NCBI RefSeq assembly: GCF_007655305.1 | Contig: NZ_VLOG01000052.1 | Span: forward strand, 1-64,000 | Direction: 5' to 3' | Length of the DNA stretch: 64,000 nucleotides | DNA from: Algoriphagus algorifonticola | Lineage (GTDB): Bacteria; Bacteroidota; Bacteroidia; Cytophagales; Cyclobacteriaceae | Shown: positions 1 to 8,650 of the stretch, piece after piece | Layout: every line of letters starts with the position of its first letter | How positions within the stretch are numbered: the stretch's first letter is position 1 | Notes under the pieces: model-generated | What the model saw: the letters and a program-made list of their open reading frames with translations, nothing else | What the model was told of the DNA's origin: nothing | Database searches by the model: none | Translations under genes and position numbers: made by a program

Positions 1-25
1 CTCAATCATACAAATACAAAATCAC

Positions 26-523
26 ATGATCTCAAAAACCCGATATATCAAACACCTTGTAATTCATTGTTCTGCGGGATATGCAGGCAGAGAGGGAATC
101 GAAAGATTTTGGAACGAGACACTAAAATGGAAAGTTCCAGGCTATCATTTTTTGATTGAAGTGGATGGCTTAATTCATCAATTGCTTCCATTGGATCAAG
201 TCAGTAATGGAGTGAAGGGTTACAATCAGCACGCCATTCATATTTGTTATGTGGGTGGAGTGCATCCTGAAAATGTCCATTTGGCTATGGATACACGGAC
301 AGAGCAACAGCAAGCGGGTATTCTAAACTGTATTTTTCAATCCTTAGCATGGGCCAGGCAGTTTCAGGACATCTCAACCATCAAGATTTTAGGACACAGG
401 GACTTTTCGCCTGACAAAAACGGGAATGGAATAATAGAACCTTGGGAACGAATCAAAGAATGCCCCTCCTTTGAAGCGATCTTAGAGTATCAGTGGATTA
501 TGAAGAGAGGGAATGAGGTTTAA
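26..523 (+). CDS. N-acetylmuramoyl-L-alanine amidase (Amidase_2/PGRP fold)
   Basis: Predicted zinc amidase that cuts the bond between N-acetylmuramic acid and L-alanine in peptidoglycan. The 165-residue protein is a single T7-lysozyme-like domain. Likely zinc ligands are His14 (in LVIHCSA), His124 (in LGHRDFSPD) and Cys146 (in KECPSF), and the segment GYHFLIEVDG carries the usual aromatic core of the fold. No signal peptide is visible, so it is either cytoplasmic (peptidoglycan recycling or prophage-type lysis) or exported by another route. No phage genes are seen next to it, and the sequence upstream lies outside the window. The family call is firm, the biological role is not. Confidence 0.85.
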   Translation: MISKTRYIKHLVIHCSAGYAGREGIERFWNETLKWKVPGYHFLIEVDGLIHQLLPLDQVSNGVKGYNQHAIHICYVGGVHPENVHLAMDTRTEQQQAGILNCIFQSLAWARQFQDISTIKILGHRDFSPDKNGNGIIEPWERIKECPSFEAILEYQWIMKRGNEV

Positions 524-630
524 AGTTGTTTCCGGAGTTACGAGGGCTTCATCTCTCAAAAAACATGTGATTGGTAAAGAGGAAAAGTAATTTTAAAAAT
601 TAGAATCTTTGAGTGAATCCAAAATATTTA

Positions 631-664
631 TAAAAAATCACCTCCTTGATTATAAGGAGGTGAT
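631..664 (-). terminator. Rho-independent terminator of the metallopeptidase gene
   Basis: A perfect 11-bp stem (637-647 with 654-664) with a 6-nt loop is followed on the minus strand by a run of T (the A run at 632-637 on the plus strand). It lies 30 bp beyond the stop of the minus-strand metallopeptidase gene. Confidence 0.8.
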
Positions 665-693
665 CAAGCATTATGAGCTTTGAAAATTAGAAA

Positions 694-1968
694 TTAATTA
701 AACTGATCAACTTTAAGAACATAGAAGGCAATTCCCCCGCCAGTCCATCCGCCAGAAGATACAACACCATCGTTTAAAATTGTTGTAAAATGAAATCCTT
801 TATCAGGATGATAATATTCGTAAACAGGAACTCTATCACTTGCAGGGCCAGAATAAACATAAGCTAATAGGCCTTGGTTTGCATAACTAGGGAATTCATT
901 AGATAAATTTGGGTTAGTAGTCATGTAATCTACATGGGTAATCGTATTTCGGTATTTATAAAGTGGTACAGTATTTGGTTTTGATGAAGTAAATACATAG
1001 CCATTAAAACCCCAATAGGCGAAGCCTTGACTTCCAAATCCGTATAAATTCCAGTTAGGCGTCCAATTGAACCCTCCAGTTGCTACTTTTTGATAAGCAT
1101 AAAATGGTTTTTCACTTAAATCCAAAGGATATAATGTTCTTATTGACAACTGATCTAAATAAGGGAACCCAGTCCAACCTTTAGTCAGTTGATGATTCAT
1201 AATTGAATTAGGATCACTTGTCCATGTTCCTGCTATCAAAATTCCAACCGTGTTGTTTGGGTTTGCTCCTGGTGTATTATAATCAGTATGATGAAATCCA
1301 ACAGTGTGGCCAATCTCGTGCGCCATTGTTTGAATTTTCCAATCCAAAGAAAGATAATTATAATATGTATTTATATAAATTTGACTTCCTGGATTTCCTA
1401 ATCCATTAGGCCCTTGCGCAGCTGCTATACCAGATCCGGAGGAAAAAAAACCCGAAATTTCAATATCTGCAACCCCTGTTGTAGGCTCAAAATAAAGACT
1501 TGAGTTTCTTATTGAATTCCATTCATTAAATGCTGCTGTGGTTGCTGTTCTCCATTGGCCACCGTCCCCTGAAATTGGCACAGAAGAGGCAAACTTATAT
1601 TTTATTCTTCTTATAACATTCGGAGTATAACTAACAATATTTTGAAAACGGTACTGTTGATTTTCTGAAGTTAAACCTTTCTTTCCTTCATTATCTCGTT
1701 TTTTTTCAGTGAAAATACTAAGATCTTGATTAGTGATTAATAAATCTCCATCGACAAGAAAATCATTATTGAATTTTTCAATTGACTTCCCTTTCAACCC
1801 AAAATACTCCATGTAGCTAATTAACCTTGGATCTGGATTTTCAATCTTTTCAATAAAAATCTCATTTTCATTTAAAGCTTTTGGTTCATCAATTTCTGTT
1901 TGACAACCAAATAAAATAACAGAGGCCAAAATAGTTACCCCTATAAAATTTTTAAATAAATTTTTCAT
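694..1968 (-). CDS. Secreted HEIGH-type zinc metallopeptidase lipoprotein with DUF5648-like C-terminus
   Basis: Predicted surface or periplasmic zinc endopeptidase. The N-terminus is a lipoprotein signal peptide with lipobox ILFGC and the mature Cys at residue 22. The catalytic segment near residues 217-227 reads AHEIGHTVGFHHTD, the HExxHxxxxxH metzincin signature, matching the 'dual-action HEIGH metallopeptidase' (M57-like) family. The last ~135 residues contain aromatic repeats (FYAYQK, VPLYKYRN, VPVYEYYH, GFHFTT) typical of DUF5648, often found as a tail of secreted Bacteroidota hydrolases. It stands alone with its own terminator. Its substrate is unknown. Next to it lies a gene-poor stretch, so it may be accessory DNA. 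Confidence 0.85.
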   Translation of the reverse strand: MKNLFKNFIGVTILASVILFGCQTEIDEPKALNENEIFIEKIENPDPRLISYMEYFGLKGKSIEKFNNDFLVDGDLLITNQDLSIFTEKKRDNEGKKGLTSENQQYRFQNIVSYTPNVIRRIKYKFASSVPISGDGGQWRTATTAAFNEWNSIRNSSLYFEPTTGVADIEISGFFSSGSGIAAAQGPNGLGNPGSQIYINTYYNYLSLDWKIQTMAHEIGHTVGFHHTDYNTPGANPNNTVGILIAGTWTSDPNSIMNHQLTKGWTGFPYLDQLSIRTLYPLDLSEKPFYAYQKVATGGFNWTPNWNLYGFGSQGFAYWGFNGYVFTSSKPNTVPLYKYRNTITHVDYMTTNPNLSNEFPSYANQGLLAYVYSGPASDRVPVYEYYHPDKGFHFTTILNDGVVSSGGWTGGGIAFYVLKVDQFN

Positions 1969-3069
1969 ATAAAATAAGTTTAAGTGTAGTAATTTAGAAA
2001 AGATTTAATAAAAACAAAAATCATTTTAAGTTTTCCTAAACTTTTTTGAGAAGAGAAAGTGAGTTTCACCCCTAACCCTCTATATCAACGTAGGAGACAG
2101 TCCCTCCGTAAAGTCGAAAGCTTCCAAAGTCTGCTCTCTTGCTCTTGCAAATGAATAATTGTAGCATTTGCTGATTTACCAATAGATTAAGGTTTCTTCG
2201 AAGGCCAATTTTAAAACACTTGATAGCTTTTATTTTCTTAATACTTCGTTTCTTCGTCATCTTCCACTTAATAACCTTTTTTTTCAGCCAAAGCCATATT
2301 CACACCGTTGATGTTGCCATTTATGAAACTTACTGTAATAATTAATCTAGAATTTTATCATCATATTGATGGCTAAAGCCAGTTCTTGTATAGCTCCTTT
2401 AATTTGTCCCCATCGAAAATCTTTAAAGTTTATTCTTGGCAAAGATCATAAAAATTTCACTTTTAAATCGGCGGAGATCTGTAACAGTCAATAGGTAGTC
2501 GGACGCCAGTAAACCTTTAAAGTTTTTCCCAGAAAAGTTAACTGATGATGCTATCTGAGGGTGGTATCTTTTTCGGTTATTTCGGCTGTTCACAATCATT
2601 ATATTTACTTATTTAATGGAAAGTCTGAAAATGTACAGCCTTTCCGCTATTTGGTTATCATAAATACTGATGGGTTGTTGCTTAAGGAGTGATTTAAGGT
2701 CTCATCCTAGCAACCTTCAATAAGAATAAGCAGGCTTAGGGGAATAATTATTTATAGAAATTTGAATAACAAAGCTAGGATCTTCCTAAAAAGACATATT
2801 AGATAAGGATCTACTTCATTGGTTGGATACATATCTTTAAAATCTAAAACTTTATAAGTCATCTCACCAATTGCTGTCCTGATATAAATCTGGACCTAGA
2901 ATTACTCTGTTCCGTAGGCTATGTTACAAAAACTTCAAAAAATCCAGAAGTTGTTTAAGCAAATAGGGCTTAATAAATTTTAGGTTTTATTAAGATTTTA
3001 AAATGTAGAAACGCCTTATAAAGTTACTAAAAACTAAAATAACTATTTTAGTCATTTGAGATATTCATA
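1969..3069. other. 1.1-kb stretch without a convincing gene, possibly decayed DNA
   Basis: Only short open frames occur here, all on the minus strand, such as 62 codons at 2072-2260 and 36 codons at 2752-2862. Between about 2340 and 2650 successive pieces of minus-strand reading appear in different frames separated by stops, as expected of a broken gene, but I cannot assign them to a family. No tRNA, repeat array or clear terminator is visible. It separates the metallopeptidase from the 3' end of the polysaccharide operon. Confidence 0.4.
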
Positions 3070-3951
3070 TTAATTATTTTTCTCGCAAACAATCCATTGA
3101 TTGACTTGAAACATATTTTGAACCAGTCTATTTAACTTTTTCCTCAGTGACATTTTATACTTGACCAAATTACTCAGCTTTTCGCCGTAGTTTTGAGTGA
3201 AATGTTGAACTACATTAAAACCCTGTTCTTCACAAATTTTTTGAAGCAACTCTTTTGGGAAAAGAAAAGTGTGTTCAACTCCATCTATAATATCAGGTAC
3301 TTCCAGTTTAAGCAGCTTAACCCAACGATGAATCTTATACAGGTTGCTTGAAAAGTTAGGAGTTCCAATAGCTAAGTGCCCGCCAGGTTTAAGAATTCGC
3401 TTCATTTCTTGAATATATGCGATTGGATCCAGGACATGCTCTATAACATGGGAAATATGAATAAAATCAAAAGTAGAATCAGGATAATTAGCTTCCCAAA
3501 TATCACCATGAAATGTAGTAACGGGAAAATGCGATTTAACAAACTCTAATGCACCACTATCAAATTCAGTTGCAAATAATTCGCAATTCATTTGATTAGC
3601 ATAGGCAAGACCAAGCCCTAAACCACAACCTACGTCTAAAAATCTAGTCCCCCCACCCAACAATTTAAGAAACACTGCTTCTTTCCTGATAGACTCCTCA
3701 TTTAGAGTAGAAATTCTAATAAAATGTTCAGAAATTAATTGCTTGTAATTAACAGCTTCATAATGTTCCTTTTCATAATAATTATTATAGTAGGATTCTA
3801 ATTCCTTTTCATCTGCCATAGGATTTGCAAAAACTAAATTACAATTCACACACTTCACCCGAGAAATATGAGGACCTTTTCTTAAAGTATCTATTGCAAA
3901 CCCTTTTAAAATCTTTGACCCACAAAGTGGACACTCTCTATGTAAAATCAT
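3070..3951 (-). CDS. Class I SAM-dependent methyltransferase with N-terminal zinc ribbon
   Basis: Last gene of the polysaccharide operon. The 293-residue protein starts with a zinc-ribbon-like motif (Cys7, Cys10, Cys34, Cys37), followed by a Rossmann methyltransferase domain: motif I FLDVGCGLGLG at about 104-114, then the FIHISHVIEHVLDP segment typical of Methyltransf_23. It probably methylates a sugar or another small precursor, but the substrate cannot be read from sequence. Its ATG overlaps the stop of the polymerase-like gene (ATGA), which suggests translational coupling. A second methyltransferase of the same layout lies at 56839-57744. Confidence 0.8.
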   Translation of the reverse strand: MILHRECPLCGSKILKGFAIDTLRKGPHISRVKCVNCNLVFANPMADEKELESYYNNYYEKEHYEAVNYKQLISEHFIRISTLNEESIRKEAVFLKLLGGGTRFLDVGCGLGLGLAYANQMNCELFATEFDSGALEFVKSHFPVTTFHGDIWEANYPDSTFDFIHISHVIEHVLDPIAYIQEMKRILKPGGHLAIGTPNFSSNLYKIHRWVKLLKLEVPDIIDGVEHTFLFPKELLQKICEEQGFNVVQHFTQNYGEKLSNLVKYKMSLRKKLNRLVQNMFQVNQWIVCEKNN

Positions 3952-5333
3952 TTATATTTTATTTTAGAATACTCCCTAACACTCAAACCTATCATCCACC
4001 AAGTTACCCAAGATATATAAGTGTAAATTTCAACATTTGCAGTGAATAGTGGCAAAAGCAATCCAACCTTAACAATTCCTCCTACAAAAGCAATTCTGGC
4101 ATTGTAAGTATTATCTGTAAAATTAAAAACTATAAGTGCTGTCCTAATCCCGCTTAAAAGTGTAGCGATATACAGAATCATTCCTATCCATCCCAATTGT
4201 GCCCCAAAAATAAGAAATTGATTTTCTCCACCCACCCGAAGATCATCTTCCACACTTCCGAAATTCCCACTCATCGCTAAACCTATTCCCAATGGGTTGG
4301 CTATCATCGAATCCAAAGCCAAAAGCCATTCAACCACGTGTCCTATGCTGGATGTATTTTCAAAAGTCAGAGTGTCCAGTACAAAGAAGTAAAAGTCTTC
4401 TGAGGCGAAAAAGACCACGTAAATTGCAAATGCAACTAGAGCCAAAAATCCAGCTCCAATTAATTTGTAAAGCTTAAATACCAAGGCAATGAAAAAAATC
4501 ATCACAAAAAAGGCGGCAAAGGCAGCTCTGGAGGCAGAGAACACCAAACTTCCCAGAGAACAGGCCATGACCAATAAGTAAAGCCAGTTGTATTCTCGTC
4601 TGCTGGTCAGAAACCAAATCAGTCCTGCAGCAAACCCCATCAAAACAGAGCTCGCCATTTCCAAAGGATCAGAGAAAAAGCTAGCTAGGCGCTTCATGGC
4701 ATTGGTGGTTTCAAAAGTCCAAGTCAACCCGTAATTCCCTGTTGGCTCAATGTCGTTGATGTATAAATTAAAAAGGGCATAACCGGTGAATTGCTGTAGA
4801 TGGGCATTCAATAGAAAATACTCTACTAAATTGACCAAAAAGGCCCCAATAGCCACGAAAAAGATGATTTTGAAAATGCGTCCTATTTCCCAATCCTGAA
4901 AAGAGCTGTTTCTTCCCAGAAAATAAATCAAGCCAGGAATCAACATACTTTTAAAATACAAAGCCTTATTTAAAAAGGAAGCTTCTCCTATGGGTAACAA
5001 AAGGTAGAAAAAAGCCAAAGCCAAAAAGGCCAGAAAAAACCAATCTGTGGCAAGCAATCGAAAGGGATATGAGCCAATTTTCTTATTATACAGAAGAAAT
5101 ACTGCTAAGGCTATAAGAATAATGAGCTCCTTCAAGATTTGAAAAAATCCTACTACAGCCGAAGATTCTGTAGCTAAATAAACTACGCTAAGACTAGTGA
5201 TATAAATAGGAAGAAAAGCGGCTAAGAAATAGATAAAATAGCTCCATTTACCTTGAAAAATCATTTTTTCCAAAGTCCAAAGAAAGCCTGCGCTGACAGC
5301 CAAAGTGATGAGTAGAAATACGATTAAGGCCAT
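3948..5333 (-). CDS. O-antigen polymerase/ligase-like membrane protein (Wzy-like)
   Basis: A 461-residue polytopic inner-membrane protein with about a dozen hydrophobic segments and a larger extracytoplasmic loop in the middle (containing FTGYALFNLYINDIEPTG and TNAMKRLASFFSDP). This layout and the position between flippase/glycosyltransferase genes and a methyltransferase suggest a Wzy-type polymerase or an O-antigen ligase family protein, which joins or transfers undecaprenyl-linked repeat units in the periplasm. The family has little sequence conservation, so the call rests on topology and context. It overlaps the glycosyltransferase gene upstream by 10 bp. Confidence 0.7.
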   Translation of the reverse strand: MALIVFLLITLAVSAGFLWTLEKMIFQGKWSYFIYFLAAFLPIYITSLSVVYLATESSAVVGFFQILKELIILIALAVFLLYNKKIGSYPFRLLATDWFFLAFLALAFFYLLLPIGEASFLNKALYFKSMLIPGLIYFLGRNSSFQDWEIGRIFKIIFFVAIGAFLVNLVEYFLLNAHLQQFTGYALFNLYINDIEPTGNYGLTWTFETTNAMKRLASFFSDPLEMASSVLMGFAAGLIWFLTSRREYNWLYLLVMACSLGSLVFSASRAAFAAFFVMIFFIALVFKLYKLIGAGFLALVAFAIYVVFFASEDFYFFVLDTLTFENTSSIGHVVEWLLALDSMIANPLGIGLAMSGNFGSVEDDLRVGGENQFLIFGAQLGWIGMILYIATLLSGIRTALIVFNFTDNTYNARIAFVGGIVKVGLLLPLFTANVEIYTYISWVTWWMIGLSVREYSKIKYK

Positions 5334-6295
5334 TGGGGTGCTGGGCTAAGTGGTGTTGAAAACCCATCTCTAATGCCTTTGGCCACTGCTCTGAGCTTTC
5401 GAAAACGTCCCCTCAGCAGGAAATAGACCATCCATAAAGTAAACCTACACATATGATAGGCGAACCCTCCAAGGTTTCTCAAATAAGCCTCTAAAGGTTT
5501 GAAACCCTTGGAGGATTCATCTTGAGCTAATCCTCTCAAAAGGAAAAATTGATTACGCACGTGGAAATAGAATACCCGCGCATTGAGGGTTCCTTCTGAG
5601 TGTTTCTTTTTAGAAGAAGCCCCAGCTTCATGGTAAATTTTTGCATCTGGAACGAGACCGATTTCAAAACCTTCCTTTCGGATTCTCAAAGACCATTCTA
5701 CATCTTCAAAATAGGCGAAATATTGCTCGTTCAATAAGCCTACTGCTAAAACAGCCTCTCTAGAAATCAGCATGCAACATCCAGTTGCCCAATCTAAATT
5801 AGAACTGGTAACTCTATATTTTTTTAAATTTTTTCTATCTCCCAGCGTTTTTGCCCGACCAAGTCCTTCAATCCATTTTCCGCCTGCAGACCATATTTTT
5901 TCTCTATCATCCAAAAAACAGATCATGGGTTGCACGACTCCCAATGAAGCTTTTTGCTGCATTTCAAGCACCATTTTTCCCAAAAAATCAGGCTCTACAA
6001 GCGTGTCATTATTGAGTAATAATAAATGGGAAAAACCCATTTCCAAAGCCTTTCTGATTCCAACATTGTTGCCTCCTGAAAAGCCTAGGTTTTCCTCATT
6101 TTCAATTAATAAAATATCTGGAAATTCATTTTTCAGGACTACTCCTTCAGGCTTTTGGGAATCATTGTCTACCAGAATAATTTTAAAATCCGGGAAGTCT
6201 AATTTCAGTAATGAATCCAGACAATTCCGGGTAAAATCTAACCCATTCCAATTGACTAGGATAATAGCAACCGATGGATCAGGAGTAAAAACCAT
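5324..6295 (-). CDS. Family 2 glycosyltransferase
   Basis: A 323-residue GT-A fold glycosyltransferase, likely adding a sugar to the lipid-linked repeat unit on the cytoplasmic face of the membrane. The N-terminus SVAIILVNWNGLDFTRNCLDSL is the usual GT2 start, LLLNNDTLVEPDF near residue 95 contains the metal-binding aspartates, and YFAYFEDVEWSLRIRKEGF carries the ED catalytic-base region typical of rhamnosyltransferase-like members. The C-terminus has a short hydrophobic stretch (LWMVYFLL) that may associate with the membrane. It overlaps both neighbours in the operon. Donor and acceptor sugars are unknown. Confidence 0.85.
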   Translation of the reverse strand: MVFTPDPSVAIILVNWNGLDFTRNCLDSLLKLDFPDFKIILVDNDSQKPEGVVLKNEFPDILLIENEENLGFSGGNNVGIRKALEMGFSHLLLLNNDTLVEPDFLGKMVLEMQQKASLGVVQPMICFLDDREKIWSAGGKWIEGLGRAKTLGDRKNLKKYRVTSSNLDWATGCCMLISREAVLAVGLLNEQYFAYFEDVEWSLRIRKEGFEIGLVPDAKIYHEAGASSKKKHSEGTLNARVFYFHVRNQFFLLRGLAQDESSKGFKPLEAYLRNLGGFAYHMCRFTLWMVYFLLRGRFRKLRAVAKGIRDGFSTPLSPAPQWP

Positions 6296-7568
6296 GAACG
6301 AGATTTTTTTCGTGGCGATATAGCAAAACCAGACAAATCAAAAACACGATGATTTCGGTGGAAATAATCCCGAAACATAAACCTATTCCTCCAAAGTAAT
6401 AGGTTAATATAGCGGATACAATAATCATATACACGCACATCATCCAACTGGCCTTGAAGAGTAATTCTTTCAAGTCTGCAACCAAAAGGAGCGTTACATT
6501 TCCCACATTTAAGCAGGCTAAAAAGGGGACCGCCGCTAATATTTTCAGATACATAACTGACTCTTGCAAATCACTTCGTGACAGAACCTGAATGATCCAA
6601 GGCGCAGCAAAATGGGTTCCTGCGGATATAAATATTCCAGCCAGTAAAACTCGGAGATATACGTTTTTGAGAAACTTGTAAAATCGAACAGGGTCGGCTT
6701 GATATAGTTTGGAGGCATTGGGAAAAATAGCCTGAATAATCAAGGCAGGGAATAAACGCAGAACCATTACAACACGCTCGGCCAAACTATACATTCCCAA
6801 GGTTTCTGCCACAGAGAAAAAGCTCAAAATGATTAGCCCACCATTTGTTGAAATAAAACTTGTTGCGCTACTTAAAAAAAGCAGAAAATTCTGAATATAA
6901 CTTTTTAAAATTTCAGACCATTCTGGTTTAATAATTTTAATTCCAAAAACTCTATTTATATAAAAAATTAAAAGGATGTTGATAATCAATCCAAAAAGGC
7001 CTAACATAAAATTGACCCAATGGCTCTGCTCTGGTCTGTGGATAAACAAAACGATTCCCATTAAAAATAGGAGCTTTGAAAATATGTTGGCGATAGAGAC
7101 CAACTTCATCTTTTCCATTCCCTGAAAAAACCAAAGGGGCAGGGTGGCTTCGGAAAATAATAGCAATGATGAGAAAACCAGAATGAGTTGATATTCCTGA
7201 AAAAGGTTGAACCCAAATGCTCCTACCAATATCAGAATTGTAGCAATGGCTGCCAAAATGATTTTGCCTGAAAAAACGTTGGAAACCAGATGTGATAAAG
7301 CTTCCTTATCCTGTTGACTGACTGCCACTTCTCTCGGAGCACTTAAGTTAAAACCATATACTACCAAAACATTCATTATCACAATTACAGAAAGCGCCAA
7401 ATTAACCAGTCCAAATTGGTCTACCCCTATGCTTTGAATCAACAAGGGCATGGAAATAATAGAAATTAGCACATTGGAAGACTGAATAATGCCCAAAAAG
7501 AGAAAGTTCTGAATGGACTTATTGCGAATAAAATTGCTGAGCGGAAGTAATGTGAGTTTTTCAAACAT
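6279..7568 (-). CDS. Polysaccharide flippase (Wzx/MATE-like)
   Basis: A 429-residue integral membrane protein with about 12 hydrophobic helices spread evenly. The N-terminal segment (residues ~14-60) and the motif VGVDQFGLVNLALS resemble the polysaccharide biosynthesis (RfbX/Wzx) transporters of the MOP superfamily. It is expected to flip lipid-linked repeat units across the inner membrane. It sits directly after the chain-length gene and overlaps the glycosyltransferase start by 17 bp, consistent with a Wzx/Wzy-dependent pathway encoded by this operon. Confidence 0.8.
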   Translation of the reverse strand: MFEKLTLLPLSNFIRNKSIQNFLFLGIIQSSNVLISIISMPLLIQSIGVDQFGLVNLALSVIVIMNVLVVYGFNLSAPREVAVSQQDKEALSHLVSNVFSGKIILAAIATILILVGAFGFNLFQEYQLILVFSSLLLFSEATLPLWFFQGMEKMKLVSIANIFSKLLFLMGIVLFIHRPEQSHWVNFMLGLFGLIINILLIFYINRVFGIKIIKPEWSEILKSYIQNFLLFLSSATSFISTNGGLIILSFFSVAETLGMYSLAERVVMVLRLFPALIIQAIFPNASKLYQADPVRFYKFLKNVYLRVLLAGIFISAGTHFAAPWIIQVLSRSDLQESVMYLKILAAVPFLACLNVGNVTLLLVADLKELLFKASWMMCVYMIIVSAILTYYFGGIGLCFGIISTEIIVFLICLVLLYRHEKNLVHGFYS

Positions 7569-7580
7569 GGCAGCTTTATT

Positions 7581-8648
7581 TTAGCTTTCCTGCACATGTT
7601 TTTGGTACAGTCTGTTGAAATACAAGCCAAAAAGCACCAGCAAACCTATAATAACTGCACCCAAAACAATCCCTTTCACCAAGCGGATTTCAGTTCTTTT
7701 TAATGGATATCTTGGAGAGTCGATAATCTGTATCAGCGGGGAATTGTTTCTGTGATTAACCCGGGCTATTTCCAGATTTTTCACTATCTCTTGATAAACA
7801 GCCCCCGAGGCCTGTACATCAATCTGTCTTTTGCGGCTTTCAATGGTAGCTGTGGAAAGTAAAGGGTTGGCATTGGGAACTCTATCCTGCGCACTGGCAT
7901 ATGCCCCTATACTCTCATCCAAAATCGCCCGAACAGAGTCAGCCTGAGATTGGAGAATAGCCAAATTTTCCCCTGTTTTTTTTGTCTTGGTTTCGTAATA
8001 GAAAGTATTGACTTTATTGACCAAGGTCTCATTGAAAACCTTAGCAAAAGCCTCATCCTTGGAAGAAATACTAACCTGTATGATGCTCAGCTTTCGATCA
8101 GGCTTGGTAACAGCCAGCTGCTTTTCTCTGATCAGTTTAGCAACTTCTTTTACCACGGAGTCCTGTGCCACGCTAAACTCCTCTCTTGGGATAGAAAAGT
8201 CCATAGACGGAATATCTACTTTTGAAGACCATTTTTCATCTAGCTCTTCAAAAGTAACAAAGCGATCAATCAATAGCTCTTCCTCAGAAAATGGGCTTAG
8301 CAAGGTTTCTCCCAGCATCCTATCGGACTTGTACAACTCCATGATATTGTCCCCTTGGAATAGACCGCTAGTACTTCCCAAAGAACCTAAATTAACACCT
8401 ACGAGAGAAGCGAGTCCGGACATTTGACTCAAGCTGCCTGTATCTCCTTCTTCCAATACAAAGGAGGTTTCAGCATGAAATACGGGTTTCTTGAAAATTG
8501 AAACCAAAGCACCTAAGACCATACCTATTAGTCCGGCAAGCAATAATGTCTTCCATTGGGATAAAAAATACCGAAACCAATCTCTCAGGTTCTGAATGAC
8601 TTCTTTCAAAGTGAACTGGTTATCAGAAAAATGCTTGTTTTCAGCCAT
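7581..8648 (-). CDS. Chain-length determinant protein (Wzz family)
   Basis: A 355-residue protein with the Wzz layout: a cytoplasmic N-terminus, a membrane helix at about residues 36-52 (LLLAGLIGMVLGALVS), a large periplasmic domain with coiled-coil character, and a C-terminal membrane helix (GIVLGAVIIGLLVLFGLYF) preceded by the proline-containing segment SPRYPLKRTE. It likely sets polymer length and links the polymerase to the exporter. No Walker motifs are present, so it is not a tyrosine-kinase (Wzc) fusion. It begins 2 bp after the exporter gene stops. Confidence 0.85.
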   Translation of the reverse strand: MAENKHFSDNQFTLKEVIQNLRDWFRYFLSQWKTLLLAGLIGMVLGALVSIFKKPVFHAETSFVLEEGDTGSLSQMSGLASLVGVNLGSLGSTSGLFQGDNIMELYKSDRMLGETLLSPFSEEELLIDRFVTFEELDEKWSSKVDIPSMDFSIPREEFSVAQDSVVKEVAKLIREKQLAVTKPDRKLSIIQVSISSKDEAFAKVFNETLVNKVNTFYYETKTKKTGENLAILQSQADSVRAILDESIGAYASAQDRVPNANPLLSTATIESRKRQIDVQASGAVYQEIVKNLEIARVNHRNNSPLIQIIDSPRYPLKRTEIRLVKGIVLGAVIIGLLVLFGLYFNRLYQKHVQES

Positions 8649-8650
8649 AA

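Noticed and set aside
637..664. The plus-strand arm ATCACCTCCTT looks like the 3' end of 16S rRNA.
   Set aside because: It is one arm of a perfect terminator hairpin with no rRNA sequence around it, so the match is coincidental.
2072..2260. A 62-codon minus-strand frame.
   Set aside because: No recognisable domain and no gene-like context; it lies in a gene-poor stretch, so I treat it as chance or remnant.
5772..6323. A 183-codon plus-strand frame.
   Set aside because: It lies antisense within the glycosyltransferase and flippase genes, and its sequence is low-complexity Ser/Phe-rich, as expected of a shadow frame.
8008..8427. A 139-codon plus-strand frame rich in Ser.
   Set aside because: Antisense to the Wzz-like gene with no domain features.
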